Shown: in pieces, positions 1 to 7,543 of the stretch
How the letters are laid out: each line of letters starts with the position of its first letter
Numbering within the stretch: the stretch's first letter is position 1
NCBI RefSeq assembly: GCF_040548875.1
Contig: NZ_JBEPSJ010000001.1
Coordinates: 1,612,001-1,676,000, forward strand
Length of the DNA: 64,000 nt
Direction of reading: 5' to 3'
Source: Conyzicola nivalis_A
GTDB taxonomy: Bacteria; Actinomycetota; Actinomycetes; Actinomycetales; Microbacteriaceae
Notes under the pieces: generated by a model
The model's input: only the letters and a program-made list of their open reading frames with translations
The model's database searches: none
What the model was told of the DNA's origin: nothing
Program-made: the position numbers and the translations under genes

Positions 1-1325
1 AGGCTGCGCACCCCGCCGGGCTGGCCGAAGCTGTTCAGCAGCTCGACGGCGGGCAGTCCCGCGCCGGGCAGGTCGTCGGGGTCGACTCCCCACACGGCCG
101 CGACGTGCGCACGGGCCGCGGGGTCGACGATCTTGCGGTAGCCGGGCAGCTGGTCGGCCTTCTGGCCGTGCTCCCGCCCGCCCTGCCCGTTGCCCTGGCC
201 GGTGAGGGTGCCGTAGCCGGAGTGCGGGGTGCCCGGAAGGCCGAGCACCAGCGCGAGGTTGATGGCGGCGGTCGCCGTGTCGGTGCCGTCGACGTGCTGC
301 TCGACGCCGCGGCCGGTGAGGATGTAGCTGCCGCGCCCCGAGGCGAGCCGTCGGGCGACCTCGCGCAGCTGGTGCACCGGCACCCCGGTGACCGACTGCA
401 CGCGCTGCGGCCACCACGCGCCCACGCTGCGGGCGAGTGCGTCGAATCCGACGGTGCGCTCGCGCAGGAACCGTTCGTCGACGAGCTTCTCGGCGATGAC
501 GATGTGGGTGAGACCGAGCAGCAGCACGAGGTCGCTGCCCGGCGTGGGCTGCAAGTGGGTTCCACCGCCGTTCTCGGTGAGTCGCACCGTGGCGGTGCGA
601 CGCGGGTCGACGACGACGAGACCGCCGTTCGCGCGGGCTTTCTCGAGGTGAGCGATGAACGGCGGCATTGTCTCGGCGACGTTGGAGCCGAGCACGAGGA
701 TCGTCTCGGCGCTCCCGAGGGCGGCGAGGGGGAAGGGCAGCCCGCGGTCGACGCCGAACGCCCGGTTGCCGGCCGCGGCGGCCGACGACATGCAGAACCG
801 GCCGTTGTAGTCGATGCGCGAGGTGCCGAGGGCGATGCGCGCGAACTTGCCGAGCTGGTAGGCCTTCTCGTTGGTGAGGCCGCCGCCGCCGAAGACCCCG
901 ACCGAGTCTGCGCCGTGTTCGGCGCGGCCCCGGCGGAGTCGCTCGGCGATGTCGTCGAGCGCGTCCACCCACGAGACCGGAGAGAACGTGCCATCCGCCC
1001 CTCGTCTCATCGGCTCGGCGATGCGGTCGGGCGAGTCGAGCAGCACCGTCGAGGTCCAGCCCTTCTTGCACAGGCCGCCGCGGTTCGTCGGGAAGTCGCG
1101 CCCGCTCACGGTGACGCGCGGCTCGCCCGAGGAGACGACGGACGGCGCGGTGACGGACAGCGCGGTGACGGACAGCGCGGTGACGGACAGCGCGGTGACG
1201 GACGGCGCGGTGACGGATGGCGCGGCGAGCGGCCTGACGGGCACGGCCGCGGACGGGGTGAGCGTCATCGCGCACTGCAGCGCGCAGTACGGGCAGTGCG
1301 TGGCTGCGGCCGGGGCCGGCGTCAT
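1..1325 (-). CDS. nasA: Molybdopterin oxidoreductase, assimilatory nitrate reductase type (5' part, runs off left edge)
   Basis: Partial gene: about 441 codons from an ATG at 1325, open to the window edge. The N-terminus carries the [4Fe-4S] motif C11-x2-C14-x3-C18 and, after GG, C86-K-K-G-W, followed by a long Mo-bisMGD domain (GGGGLTNEKAYQLGKFAR, GTSRIDYNGRFCMSS, GSNVAETMPPF, a TGRGVEQH segment). This is the NasA/NarB/FdhF fold; it would reduce cytoplasmic nitrate to nitrite. The ATG overlaps the stop of the upstream narK-type transporter (ATGA), which supports the nitrate assignment and translational coupling. Odd: the third and fourth cluster cysteines are 67 residues apart, where about 26-27 is usual; the extra stretch is a 15-bp tandem repeat encoding (S-V-T-A-L/P)n. 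A formate dehydrogenase of the same family is the main alternative. Confidence 0.85.
   Translation of the reverse strand, partial: MTPAPAAATHCPYCALQCAMTLTPSAAVPVRPLAAPSVTAPSVTALSVTALSVTALSVTAPSVVSSGEPRVTVSGRDFPTNRGGLCKKGWTSTVLLDSPDRIAEPMRRGADGTFSPVSWVDALDDIAERLRRGRAEHGADSVGVFGGGGLTNEKAYQLGKFARIALGTSRIDYNGRFCMSSAAAAGNRAFGVDRGLPFPLAALGSAETILVLGSNVAETMPPFIAHLEKARANGGLVVVDPRRTATVRLTENGGGTHLQPTPGSDLVLLLGLTHIVIAEKLVDERFLRERTVGFDALARSVGAWWPQRVQSVTGVPVHQLREVARRLASGRGSYILTGRGVEQHVDGTDTATAAINLALVLGLPGTPHSGYGTLTGQGNGQGGREHGQKADQLPGYRKIVDPAARAHVAAVWGVDPDDLPGAGLPAVELLNSFGQPGGVRS
1145..1219. repeat. 15-bp tandem repeat inside the nitrate reductase gene
   Basis: Five head-to-tail copies of a 15-bp unit, GCGCGGTGACGGAC followed by A or G, the last copy with one base changed. 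Degenerate copies lie on both sides. The unit length is a multiple of three, so on the minus strand it adds A-L/P-S-V-T pentapeptides without breaking the frame. It lies between the third and fourth iron-sulfur cysteines of the reductase. Confidence 0.9.
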
Positions 1326-2749
1326 ACGCGCTGCCCGCCGGCGCCCACGCCCCTGCGCAGGTAGAAGACGGCGGTGAGGGTGAGCATCACGATGTAGCTC
1401 GCCACGAAGCACACGAACCCGAGAGTGTAGTCGCCGTTGGCGGCCTTCGAGATGCCGAGCGCCTGCGGGATCAGGAACCCGCCGTACGCGCCGACGGCGG
1501 AGATGAGCCCGAGCGCCGCGGCCGTCTTGCGCTGCACCGTGACCGAGCTGCCCGTCTTCTGCGCGTCGGCGGTTCCGGCTCGGGCCGCGAAGACGGTGGG
1601 GATCATGCGGTAGGTGGAGCCGTTGCCGATCCCGGACGCCACGAACAGGAACATGAACGCGAGCAGGAAGAGCCAGAAGCTGCCCAGCGGCAGGGTGGCG
1701 ATGACGAAGACGGTGCCCACGGCCATGGCCGCGAAGGAGCAGACCGTGACGGCGGCTCCCCCGAACCGGTCGGCGAGGCGGCCGCCGAACGGCCGGGACA
1801 GCGATCCGACCAGTGCGCCGAGGAAGGCGAGCGAGATCGAGGCGGTGCCCACCTGGAAGGTGGAGAAGTCGGGGAACTGATCGGCGATGAGCTTGGGGAA
1901 CACCCCGGCGAAGCCGATGAACGAGCCGAAGGTACCGATGTAGAGCAGGGCGAGCAGCCACATGTGCGGCTCGCGCACCGCCGCGATCGAGCCGGCGAAG
2001 TCGGCCTTGGCTGCGGAGAGGTTGTCCATGTTGCGGTAGGCGCCGAAGATGGCGACGAGGATGAGCGGGATCCAGATCCAGCCGGCGGCCGGGAGGTTCA
2101 GGGTGGCGCCGGCGGTCATCACCACGACGATCGGCACGACGAACTGCGCGACGGAGACGCCGAGGTTGCCGCCTGCTGCGTTGAGCCCGAGGGCCCAGCC
2201 CTTCTCACGCTGCGGGTAGAAGTAGGTGATGTTCGACATCGAGCTGGCGAAGTTGCCGCCGCCGAATCCCGCGAGGGCGGCGACGAACAGCAGCACGCCG
2301 AACGGGGTCTCGGGGTTGCCGACGCAGACGGCGAGGGCGATCGTCGGGATGAGCAGCAGGGCGGCGGAGATCATCGTCCAGTTGCGGCCGCCGAACTTCG
2401 GCACCATGAACGTGTACGGGATGCGCAGGGTGGCGCCGGCGAGGCTCGGCATGGAGATGAGCCAGAAGATCTGGCCGGTGTCGAGCTGGAAGCCTGCGGC
2501 GGGCAGGAACACCACGACGATGCTCCACAGCTGCCAGACGATGAAGCCGAGGAACTCGGCGAAGATCGACCACTTCAGGTTGCGGGAGGCGATCTTCTTC
2601 CCCTGCGACTCCCAGAACGTGGTGTTCTCGGCGTCCCAGCCGTCGATCCAGCGCCCCGGCCGGTGGGTGAGGACAATGTCCGCTTCGACGGCCGCCTGGG
2701 CGGGCGCTGCGGCGGTCGTGGGCTCCGGCGTGGTGCGCAGATCTGTCAT
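1322..2749 (-). CDS. narK: NarK/NasA-family nitrate/nitrite MFS transporter
   Basis: 475 residues with about 12 hydrophobic segments. The nitrate/nitrite porter signature is visible around residues 160-200: a glycine-rich GGGNFASSMSN stretch, then a YPQREKGWALGLNAAGGN segment. The N-terminal FWESQGKKIASRNLKWSIF segment is also typical of NarK proteins. It would import nitrate and/or export nitrite across the cytoplasmic membrane for the reductase encoded directly downstream, whose ATG overlaps this stop codon. The start ATG has a GAGGGA ribosome-binding site. A GlnR-like site lies 84 bp upstream of the start codon. Confidence 0.93.
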   Translation of the reverse strand: MTDLRTTPEPTTAAAPAQAAVEADIVLTHRPGRWIDGWDAENTTFWESQGKKIASRNLKWSIFAEFLGFIVWQLWSIVVVFLPAAGFQLDTGQIFWLISMPSLAGATLRIPYTFMVPKFGGRNWTMISAALLLIPTIALAVCVGNPETPFGVLLFVAALAGFGGGNFASSMSNITYFYPQREKGWALGLNAAGGNLGVSVAQFVVPIVVVMTAGATLNLPAAGWIWIPLILVAIFGAYRNMDNLSAAKADFAGSIAAVREPHMWLLALLYIGTFGSFIGFAGVFPKLIADQFPDFSTFQVGTASISLAFLGALVGSLSRPFGGRLADRFGGAAVTVCSFAAMAVGTVFVIATLPLGSFWLFLLAFMFLFVASGIGNGSTYRMIPTVFAARAGTADAQKTGSSVTVQRKTAAALGLISAVGAYGGFLIPQALGISKAANGDYTLGFVCFVASYIVMLTLTAVFYLRRGVGAGGQRV

Positions 2750-2832
2750 GGTTCCCTCACTCGCGTCCTCACACCCGAACAGGGTGATAGGACGAAGCTA
2801 TTGAGGGCGTGTTTCGGGCGAGGGAGCGGGCC

Positions 2833-2850
2833 GGTTAAGGTTCCGTAACC
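2833..2850. promoter_or_regulatory. Candidate GlnR box upstream of narK
   Basis: GGTTAAGGTTCCGTAACC is an inverted repeat with 5-bp arms (GGTTA/TAACC). On the minus strand it reads AC-n9-AC (AC, GGAACCTTA, AC), matching the AC-n9-AC core described for GlnR in actinobacteria, where GlnR commonly activates nitrate uptake and reduction genes. It stands between the rimM and narK genes, 84 bp before the narK start. Only one such site was seen, so this is a prediction. Confidence 0.4.
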
Positions 2851-2900
2851 GTCTTCTCACACAGGGGGCGGCGCGTTGTGATGCGCCGGTGATGCGACCG

Positions 2901-3554
2901 TTACGTCGCGGGCTTCTCGTCGCTGTCCGAGGCGGCGGCGCTCGGGGCGTCGTCGTCCGACGGCTCGATGTACTCGACGAGCTTCTCGGCACCGGGCTGC
3001 TCGTCGTCGGGCAGTTCCTCGAACAGGCCGACGGGCGGCGTGACGGTGAGCGTGCCGGCCTTCACGTCGACGGCGCTCACGATGGCCTTGACGAACGGCA
3101 CGAGCACGTCGCCGGTCTCGGTCTTCACGGTGAGGAGGTCCTGTGCCGGGAAGTGGTCGATGGCGGTGACGGAGCCGACCTTGACGCCGTCGCGCATCAC
3201 GGAGAGTCCGAGCAGCTGGTGGTCGAACCAGGCGTCTTCCTCTTCGGGGACCTCGGCGAGGTCGTGGTCGACCCAGAGGATCGCCTTGATCAGCGTCTCG
3301 GCGACCGAACGGTCGGGGACGTCCTTGAAGAAGGCGACGGCGTGGCTGTTGTACCACTTGAGCTCGATGAGCTCGATGGTCTTGTTGTGCCAGGCCGACG
3401 AATCGGGAACCTGGAGTGTGAACACGGCACCGGGGGTGAAACGACCGTCCGGGTCATCCGTGAACATCTCTACTTTGATGCCGCCCTTGAGACCGTGCGC
3501 CTTCGTGAGGCGCCCGATCCGCAGTTGCGATTTGCCTGCCTGTGCTGCTGCCAC
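2901..3554 (-). CDS. rimM: Ribosome maturation factor RimM
   Basis: 217 residues, somewhat long for RimM (usually 165-185) because of an acidic Ser/Asp/Ala-rich C-terminal tail. The N-terminal RimM domain begins LRIGRLTKAHGLKGGIKVE, and a PRC-barrel follows (VLVPFVKAIVSAVDVKAGTL near residues 148-168). RimM assists 30S head maturation and binds S19. It starts at a GTG four bases after the khpA stop, completing an rpsP-khpA-rimM operon. The trmD-rplS genes that usually follow are absent here; the next gene is the nitrate transporter. Confidence 0.96.
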   Translation of the reverse strand: MAAAQAGKSQLRIGRLTKAHGLKGGIKVEMFTDDPDGRFTPGAVFTLQVPDSSAWHNKTIELIELKWYNSHAVAFFKDVPDRSVAETLIKAILWVDHDLAEVPEEEDAWFDHQLLGLSVMRDGVKVGSVTAIDHFPAQDLLTVKTETGDVLVPFVKAIVSAVDVKAGTLTVTPPVGLFEELPDDEQPGAEKLVEYIEPSDDDAPSAAASDSDEKPAT

Positions 3555-3558
3555 CGGA

Positions 3559-3795
3559 TTAGAAGTCGGTGTCGACCACGTCGACGCGCACCTTGCGACC
3601 GTCGGCGAGCGCCGTGATCAGGGTGCGGAGCGCCTTGGCGGTGCGGCCTGCGCGGCCGATCACGCGACCGAGGTCCTCGGGGTGCACGCGCACCTCGAGG
3701 ACCTCGCCGCGTGGCGAACTCTTTGCTGCTACCTGCACATCTTCGGGGTGATCGACGATCCCCTTAACGAGGTGTTCAAGAGCGGGAGCGAGCAT
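3559..3795 (-). CDS. khpA: KH-domain RNA-binding protein KhpA (YlqC family)
   Basis: 78 residues, one KH domain. The GxxG loop is GRAG in the segment LGRVIGRAGRTAKALRTL. In other Gram-positives KhpA pairs with KhpB/EloR and binds RNAs. Its place between rpsP and rimM is conserved in actinobacteria. The ATG follows the rpsP stop by only a few bases, so it is probably read by reinitiation. Confidence 0.95.
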   Translation of the reverse strand: MLAPALEHLVKGIVDHPEDVQVAAKSSPRGEVLEVRVHPEDLGRVIGRAGRTAKALRTLITALADGRKVRVDVVDTDF

Positions 3796-3800
3796 AGTTG

Positions 3801-4235
3801 TTAGGCCTTGTCTTCGGTTGCTTCGTCGGCTGCGGCCTCGGAAGCCTCCTCGGCGGGAGCCTCCTCGGTCTTGGCGACGGGCTTCTCAGCCTTGGGCTTG
3901 AGAACCGGCTTCTTCTTCTCGTCGGACACGAAGGCTTCCTTCGCCTCCTTGACCTTGACGGTCGAGACGGCGTTCTTGTCGCCCTTGAAGATGCCCCAGT
4001 CGCCGGTCAGCTTGAGGAGAGCCTCAACCTGCGGGCTGGCCTGGGCGCCGACGGAGAGCCAGTACTGCGCGCGAGCGGAGTCGACCTCGATGAACGAGGG
4101 GTTCTCGGTCGGGTGGTACTTGCCGATCTCCTCGATCGAGCGGCCGTCGCGCTTGGTGCGCGAGTCGGCGACGACGATGCGGTAGTACGGTGCACGGATC
4201 TTGCCCATGCGCTTCAAACGAATCTTTACAGCCAC
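3801..4235 (-). CDS. rpsP: 30S ribosomal protein S16
   Basis: 144 residues. The S16 domain covers residues 1-85 (MAVKIRLKRMGKIRAPYYR, then VVADSRTKRDGRSIEEIGKY). A charged Lys/Glu/Ala tail of about 50 residues follows, as is frequent in actinobacterial S16. A longer reading frame extends 42 codons upstream, but the GTG at 4235 is chosen because AGGAG lies 7 bases before it and the product then starts at the canonical MAVKIR. It is first in the rpsP-khpA-rimM operon. Confidence 0.97.
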   Translation of the reverse strand: MAVKIRLKRMGKIRAPYYRIVVADSRTKRDGRSIEEIGKYHPTENPSFIEVDSARAQYWLSVGAQASPQVEALLKLTGDWGIFKGDKNAVSTVKVKEAKEAFVSDEKKKPVLKPKAEKPVAKTEEAPAEEASEAAADEATEDKA

Positions 4236-4409
4236 AATTCTCCTGAGATAAATGTTTTGGTGGCGAACTGCTAGCCGTGAGCGTGGGGGCACACTCGGCA
4301 CAAAAGCTCTAAGGGATTCCGCACACACCTGATTAGAGGGTCGGGCCTTGTGCGGACTCAACTCGCTATTCTGCCAGATAAATGGCGGATGCGGGAACAG
4401 CCGGGCGGC

Positions 4410-5336
4410 TCACGCCCGGCCCGGGGAGAGAACGACCGGTCGCCGACGGCTCACTGCGACCCCGACGAGGCAGATCGCGCCGCCGATGATCGCGGTCAGG
4501 GCCGGGATCTCGCCGAAGACGACGAGGCCGAGCACGACCGCGAGCGGGGGGACGATGTAGGTGGTGACGCCGAGCTGGCCGGCCGGCATGCGGGAGAGGG
4601 CGTACGCCCAGGTGCTGAAGGCGAGCGCCGTGGGCACGGCACCGAGGTAGATCGCGCCGGCGATCGCAGCACCAGGCGCGGTCTGCAGCGCCTCGACCAG
4701 CTGGCCCGCGAACGGCAGGCATGCCACGAGTCCGATGACGCAGCCGAGCCAGGTGACCTGGGCGGCGGGGAGGCGCTTGAGGGCCGGCTTCTGCATGAGC
4801 ACGCCGGCCGCGTAGGTGACCGCGGCCACCAGCGCCCACACGACGCCGGCACCGTCGACGCCGCCTCCCCCGCTGGTGCCGATGCCGATCAGCACCACGC
4901 CGACGAAGGCGATGCCCGCGCCGATCGCGAGCCACTTCGGGATGCCCTCGCGGAGGAAGACGCCGGCGCCGAGGGCGATCAAAATGGGGCCGATGTTCAC
5001 GATCATCGCCGTCGTGCCGGCGTCGAGCGTCTTCTCGGCGATGTTGAGCGCGATGTTGTAGCCGCCGAACCAGACCACGCCGAAGCCGGCGATGAGCAGC
5101 CACTCTGTGCGGGTGGGGGCGACCCACTTGCGGCCGATGAGCAGCAGGCTCAGCAGCGCCGCGCCGACGACGAGCCGTGCGAGTGCGAGCGCTCCCCCGC
5201 TGAAGTAGGGCGCCGTGCCGCGGATCACGATGAACGCGCTCGCCCACGCGAGCACCGTCACGACGATAGCCACGGTCACCGCAGGGGTGAGGCCGGGAGC
5301 GCGGTCTACGGCGGGCCGCGGTGATGTCGAGGTCAT
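4410..5336 (-). CDS. EamA-family (DMT superfamily) transporter
   Basis: 308 residues with about ten transmembrane segments formed by two EamA repeats (first VTVLAWASAFIVIRGTAPYF, second AGVLMQKPALKRLPAAQVTW). These are inner-membrane exporters of small metabolites; the substrate cannot be read from sequence. The gene is divergent from the YbdK-type ligase at 5455 and ends 174 bp from the rpsP start. A second, separate EamA gene is at 57177. Confidence 0.9.
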   Translation of the reverse strand: MTSTSPRPAVDRAPGLTPAVTVAIVVTVLAWASAFIVIRGTAPYFSGGALALARLVVGAALLSLLLIGRKWVAPTRTEWLLIAGFGVVWFGGYNIALNIAEKTLDAGTTAMIVNIGPILIALGAGVFLREGIPKWLAIGAGIAFVGVVLIGIGTSGGGGVDGAGVVWALVAAVTYAAGVLMQKPALKRLPAAQVTWLGCVIGLVACLPFAGQLVEALQTAPGAAIAGAIYLGAVPTALAFSTWAYALSRMPAGQLGVTTYIVPPLAVVLGLVVFGEIPALTAIIGGAICLVGVAVSRRRPVVLSPGRA

Positions 5337-5442
5337 GGGGAAACGCTAGCCGCGGCATCCGACATTCGTCTCGTCGTCCGGGCTTATGGCAGTTCGTGAC
5401 GCTTTGTTGGCGGGGTTGCACGCTGCCGACCCGAATTCTTGC

Positions 5443-5448
5443 CACAAT
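5443..5448 (+). promoter_or_regulatory. Predicted -10 box of a leaderless transcript (carboxylate-amine ligase)
   Basis: CACAAT is separated by exactly 6 bases from the ATG at 5455, the geometry seen at several other genes here. No Shine-Dalgarno sequence precedes the ATG. This favours the second of two adjacent in-frame ATG codons (5452 and 5455). Confidence 0.45.
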
Positions 5449-5454
5449 CGCATG

Positions 5455-6588
5455 ATGGGAATCGAATTCGCCGCCTCGAAGCGCTCGACCGTGGGCATCG
5501 AGTGGGAACTCGCGTGCATCGACCACGCCAGCGGCGAGCTCACCCCCGCCGGGCCCGAGGTGCTCGCCCGGCTCGGCGACGACCAGGACAGGCAGCCGCA
5601 GGTGACCGGCGAACTGCTCACCAACACCGTCGAGCTCGTGAGCGCTCCGCACGCGCGGGTAGGTAGCGCCGTCGACGACCTGAGGCGCATGGTCGAGCGC
5701 GTGCGGGAGGTCACCGACCCGCTCGGCGTCGACCTCATGTGCGCGGGCACTCACCCGTTCAGCCAGTGGTTCCAGCAGGAGGTCACCCCCGGCAAGGAGC
5801 GCTACGCGACCCTGATCGACCGCACGCAGTGGTGGGGCAGGCAGATGATGATCTGGGGCGTGCACATGCACGTCGGCATCGAAGACCGCCGCAAGGCCCT
5901 CCCCATCATCAACGGCCTGCTGCCGTACTACCCGCACTTCCAGGCCATCTCGGCATCGAGCCCGTTCTGGGCCGGAGAGGCGACCGGCTACGCCTCGAGC
6001 CGCACGATGCTGTTCCAGCAGCTGCCCACGGCCGGCCTGCCGCCCCAGCTCGGCGCGTGGAGCGAGTACGAGGGCCTCGTCGCCGACCTCACGCACGTCG
6101 GGGTGATCGACGACCACTCCGAGCTGCGCTGGGACCTGCGCCCGTCGCCCAAGTGGGGAACCGTCGAGATCCGGTTCTGCGACGGGCTGTCGACGACGGC
6201 CGAGGTCGCGTCGGTGGCGGCGCTCGCCCAGTGCCTCGTCGAGGAGCTCTCGCAGAAGCTCGACCGCGGAGAGGAGCTGCCCACGTTGCAGCCCTGGTAC
6301 GTGCGTGAGAACAAGTGGCGAGCCGCCCGCTACGGCATGGACGCGATCATCATCCTCGACGCCGAGGGCAACGAGACGCTGGTCACCGACGACCTGCGGA
6401 CGATCCTCGAGCGCCTCACTCCGATCGCCGACGCGCTCGGCTGCCTCGAGGAGCTGTGGGGCGTAGAGCGCATCCTCGACGGCGGCGCCAGCTACCAGCG
6501 CCAGCTCGCCGTGGCCGGCGACACCGGCGGCAGCCTGAAAGCGGTCGTCGCGTCGCTCGTGACCGAGCTGCGCGAGGGCGTGGCCTAG
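5455..6588 (+). CDS. YbdK-type carboxylate-amine ligase (glutamate-cysteine ligase family 2)
   Basis: 377 residues, the usual length for the GCS2/YbdK family. Visible signatures are VGIEWELACID near the N-terminus, a GVHMHVGIEDRR segment around residue 137, and RPSPKWGTVEIRFCDG near residue 230. The family joins an amino group to a carboxylate with ATP; YbdK has weak glutamate-cysteine ligase activity. Mycothiol organisms rarely need glutathione, so the natural substrate is open. A longer frame starts at 5386, but the start is placed at 5455 from the conserved N-terminus and the leaderless promoter geometry. Confidence 0.9.
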   Translation: MGIEFAASKRSTVGIEWELACIDHASGELTPAGPEVLARLGDDQDRQPQVTGELLTNTVELVSAPHARVGSAVDDLRRMVERVREVTDPLGVDLMCAGTHPFSQWFQQEVTPGKERYATLIDRTQWWGRQMMIWGVHMHVGIEDRRKALPIINGLLPYYPHFQAISASSPFWAGEATGYASSRTMLFQQLPTAGLPPQLGAWSEYEGLVADLTHVGVIDDHSELRWDLRPSPKWGTVEIRFCDGLSTTAEVASVAALAQCLVEELSQKLDRGEELPTLQPWYVRENKWRAARYGMDAIIILDAEGNETLVTDDLRTILERLTPIADALGCLEELWGVERILDGGASYQRQLAVAGDTGGSLKAVVASLVTELREGVA

Positions 6589-6674
6589 GCGTCACCGCGC
6601 TGCCCTCCGGCGCGGGCTACAGTTCGGGCGTCCGGCTGCAGCGCGCGCAGGCGCCGTCAGCCCGGGCTGTAGCG

Positions 6675-7478
6675 CTACGCGTTCTTCGCGTCGCGCCAGG
6701 CCAGCCAGTCGTGCACCCGCGCCAGGTCGTAGTGCGGCCCGGTGATACCCACGGTGAACATCGTGGCGCCCAGGTCGAACTGCTCCTCGACCTCGGCCAC
6801 CGACCGCTTGGCGATCTCGGTCGAGATCTCGATCTCGCTCGTGTCGCGGCCCACGGCCGCACCGTGCTCGGCGAGGATGCCGAGCTTGCGCTCGAGCGTC
6901 GACGCGTCGGAAAAGCTGTGCCAGATGTCGGCGTGCCGCGCGACGATGCGCAGCGTCTTCTTCTCGCCGCCGCCGCCGATGAGCACGGGGATCTTGCGGG
7001 TGGGGGCGGGGTTCAGCTCGCCCCAGCGCTTCTCGATCACGGGCAGGTTCTCGGCGAGCGAGTCGAGCCGCCGCCCGACCGTGCCGAACTCGTAGCCGTA
7101 CTCGTCGTAGTCACGCTCGAACCAGCCGGAGCCGGTGCCGAAGATGAACCGTCCGACGCCGGTGTCCTTCGCGCTGATGTGGTCGATCGTGCGGGCCATG
7201 TCGGCCTGCAGGTTGGCGTTGCGGTAGCTGTTGCAGTTGACGAGAGCGCCGATCTCGACGCGGTCGGTCTGCTCCGCGAGGGCGGCGAGCATCGTCCACG
7301 ACTCGAAGTGCAGGCCGTCGGGATCACCGCTGAGCGGGAAGAAGTGGTCCCAGTTGAAGAGGATGTCGACGCCGAGCCCCTCGAGCTCCGCGGCCACCCC
7401 GCGGATGGTCGAGTAGCCCGCGTGCTGGGGCGCGATCTGTACACCGATTCGGACGGGTCGTCTGGCAGCTGAAGTCAT
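6675..7478 (-). CDS. LLM-class F420-dependent oxidoreductase (Rv1855c-like)
   Basis: 267 residues, a luciferase-like TIM barrel. The opening RIGVQIAPQHAGYSTIRG, then LFNWDHFFPLSGDPDG and FIFGTGSGWFERDYDEYGY resemble the Rv1855c subfamily of F420-dependent enzymes. It presumably transfers hydride between F420 (or FMN) and an unknown substrate in the cytoplasm. It is convergent with the carboxylate-amine ligase and stands alone. The cofD, cofC and cofE genes at 49.8-52.4 kb make F420 use plausible. Substrate unknown. Confidence 0.88.
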   Translation of the reverse strand: MTSAARRPVRIGVQIAPQHAGYSTIRGVAAELEGLGVDILFNWDHFFPLSGDPDGLHFESWTMLAALAEQTDRVEIGALVNCNSYRNANLQADMARTIDHISAKDTGVGRFIFGTGSGWFERDYDEYGYEFGTVGRRLDSLAENLPVIEKRWGELNPAPTRKIPVLIGGGGEKKTLRIVARHADIWHSFSDASTLERKLGILAEHGAAVGRDTSEIEISTEIAKRSVAEVEEQFDLGATMFTVGITGPHYDLARVHDWLAWRDAKNA

Positions 7479-7543
7479 CGGGCAAGCCTAGGCGGGCACG
7501 GCCCCGACACGCCGCAAGCGGCTCGCGAGCGTATCAGCGACGC

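Noticed and set aside
1145..1219. CRISPR-like short repeats
   Set aside because: Units are directly adjacent without spacers and lie in a coding frame; no cas genes. The same applies to the 9-bp array at 15503.
105..1364. Long plus-strand frame over the nitrate reductase region
   Set aside because: Shadow of the minus-strand molybdopterin enzyme, whose cysteine motif and domain blocks are clear. The Gly/Asp/Arg repeats come from the 15-bp tandem.
6616..6673. GCTACAG/CTGTAGC inverted repeat between the convergent ligase and LLM genes
   Set aside because: Only 7-bp arms with a 44-nt loop and no T-tract; too weak to call a terminator.
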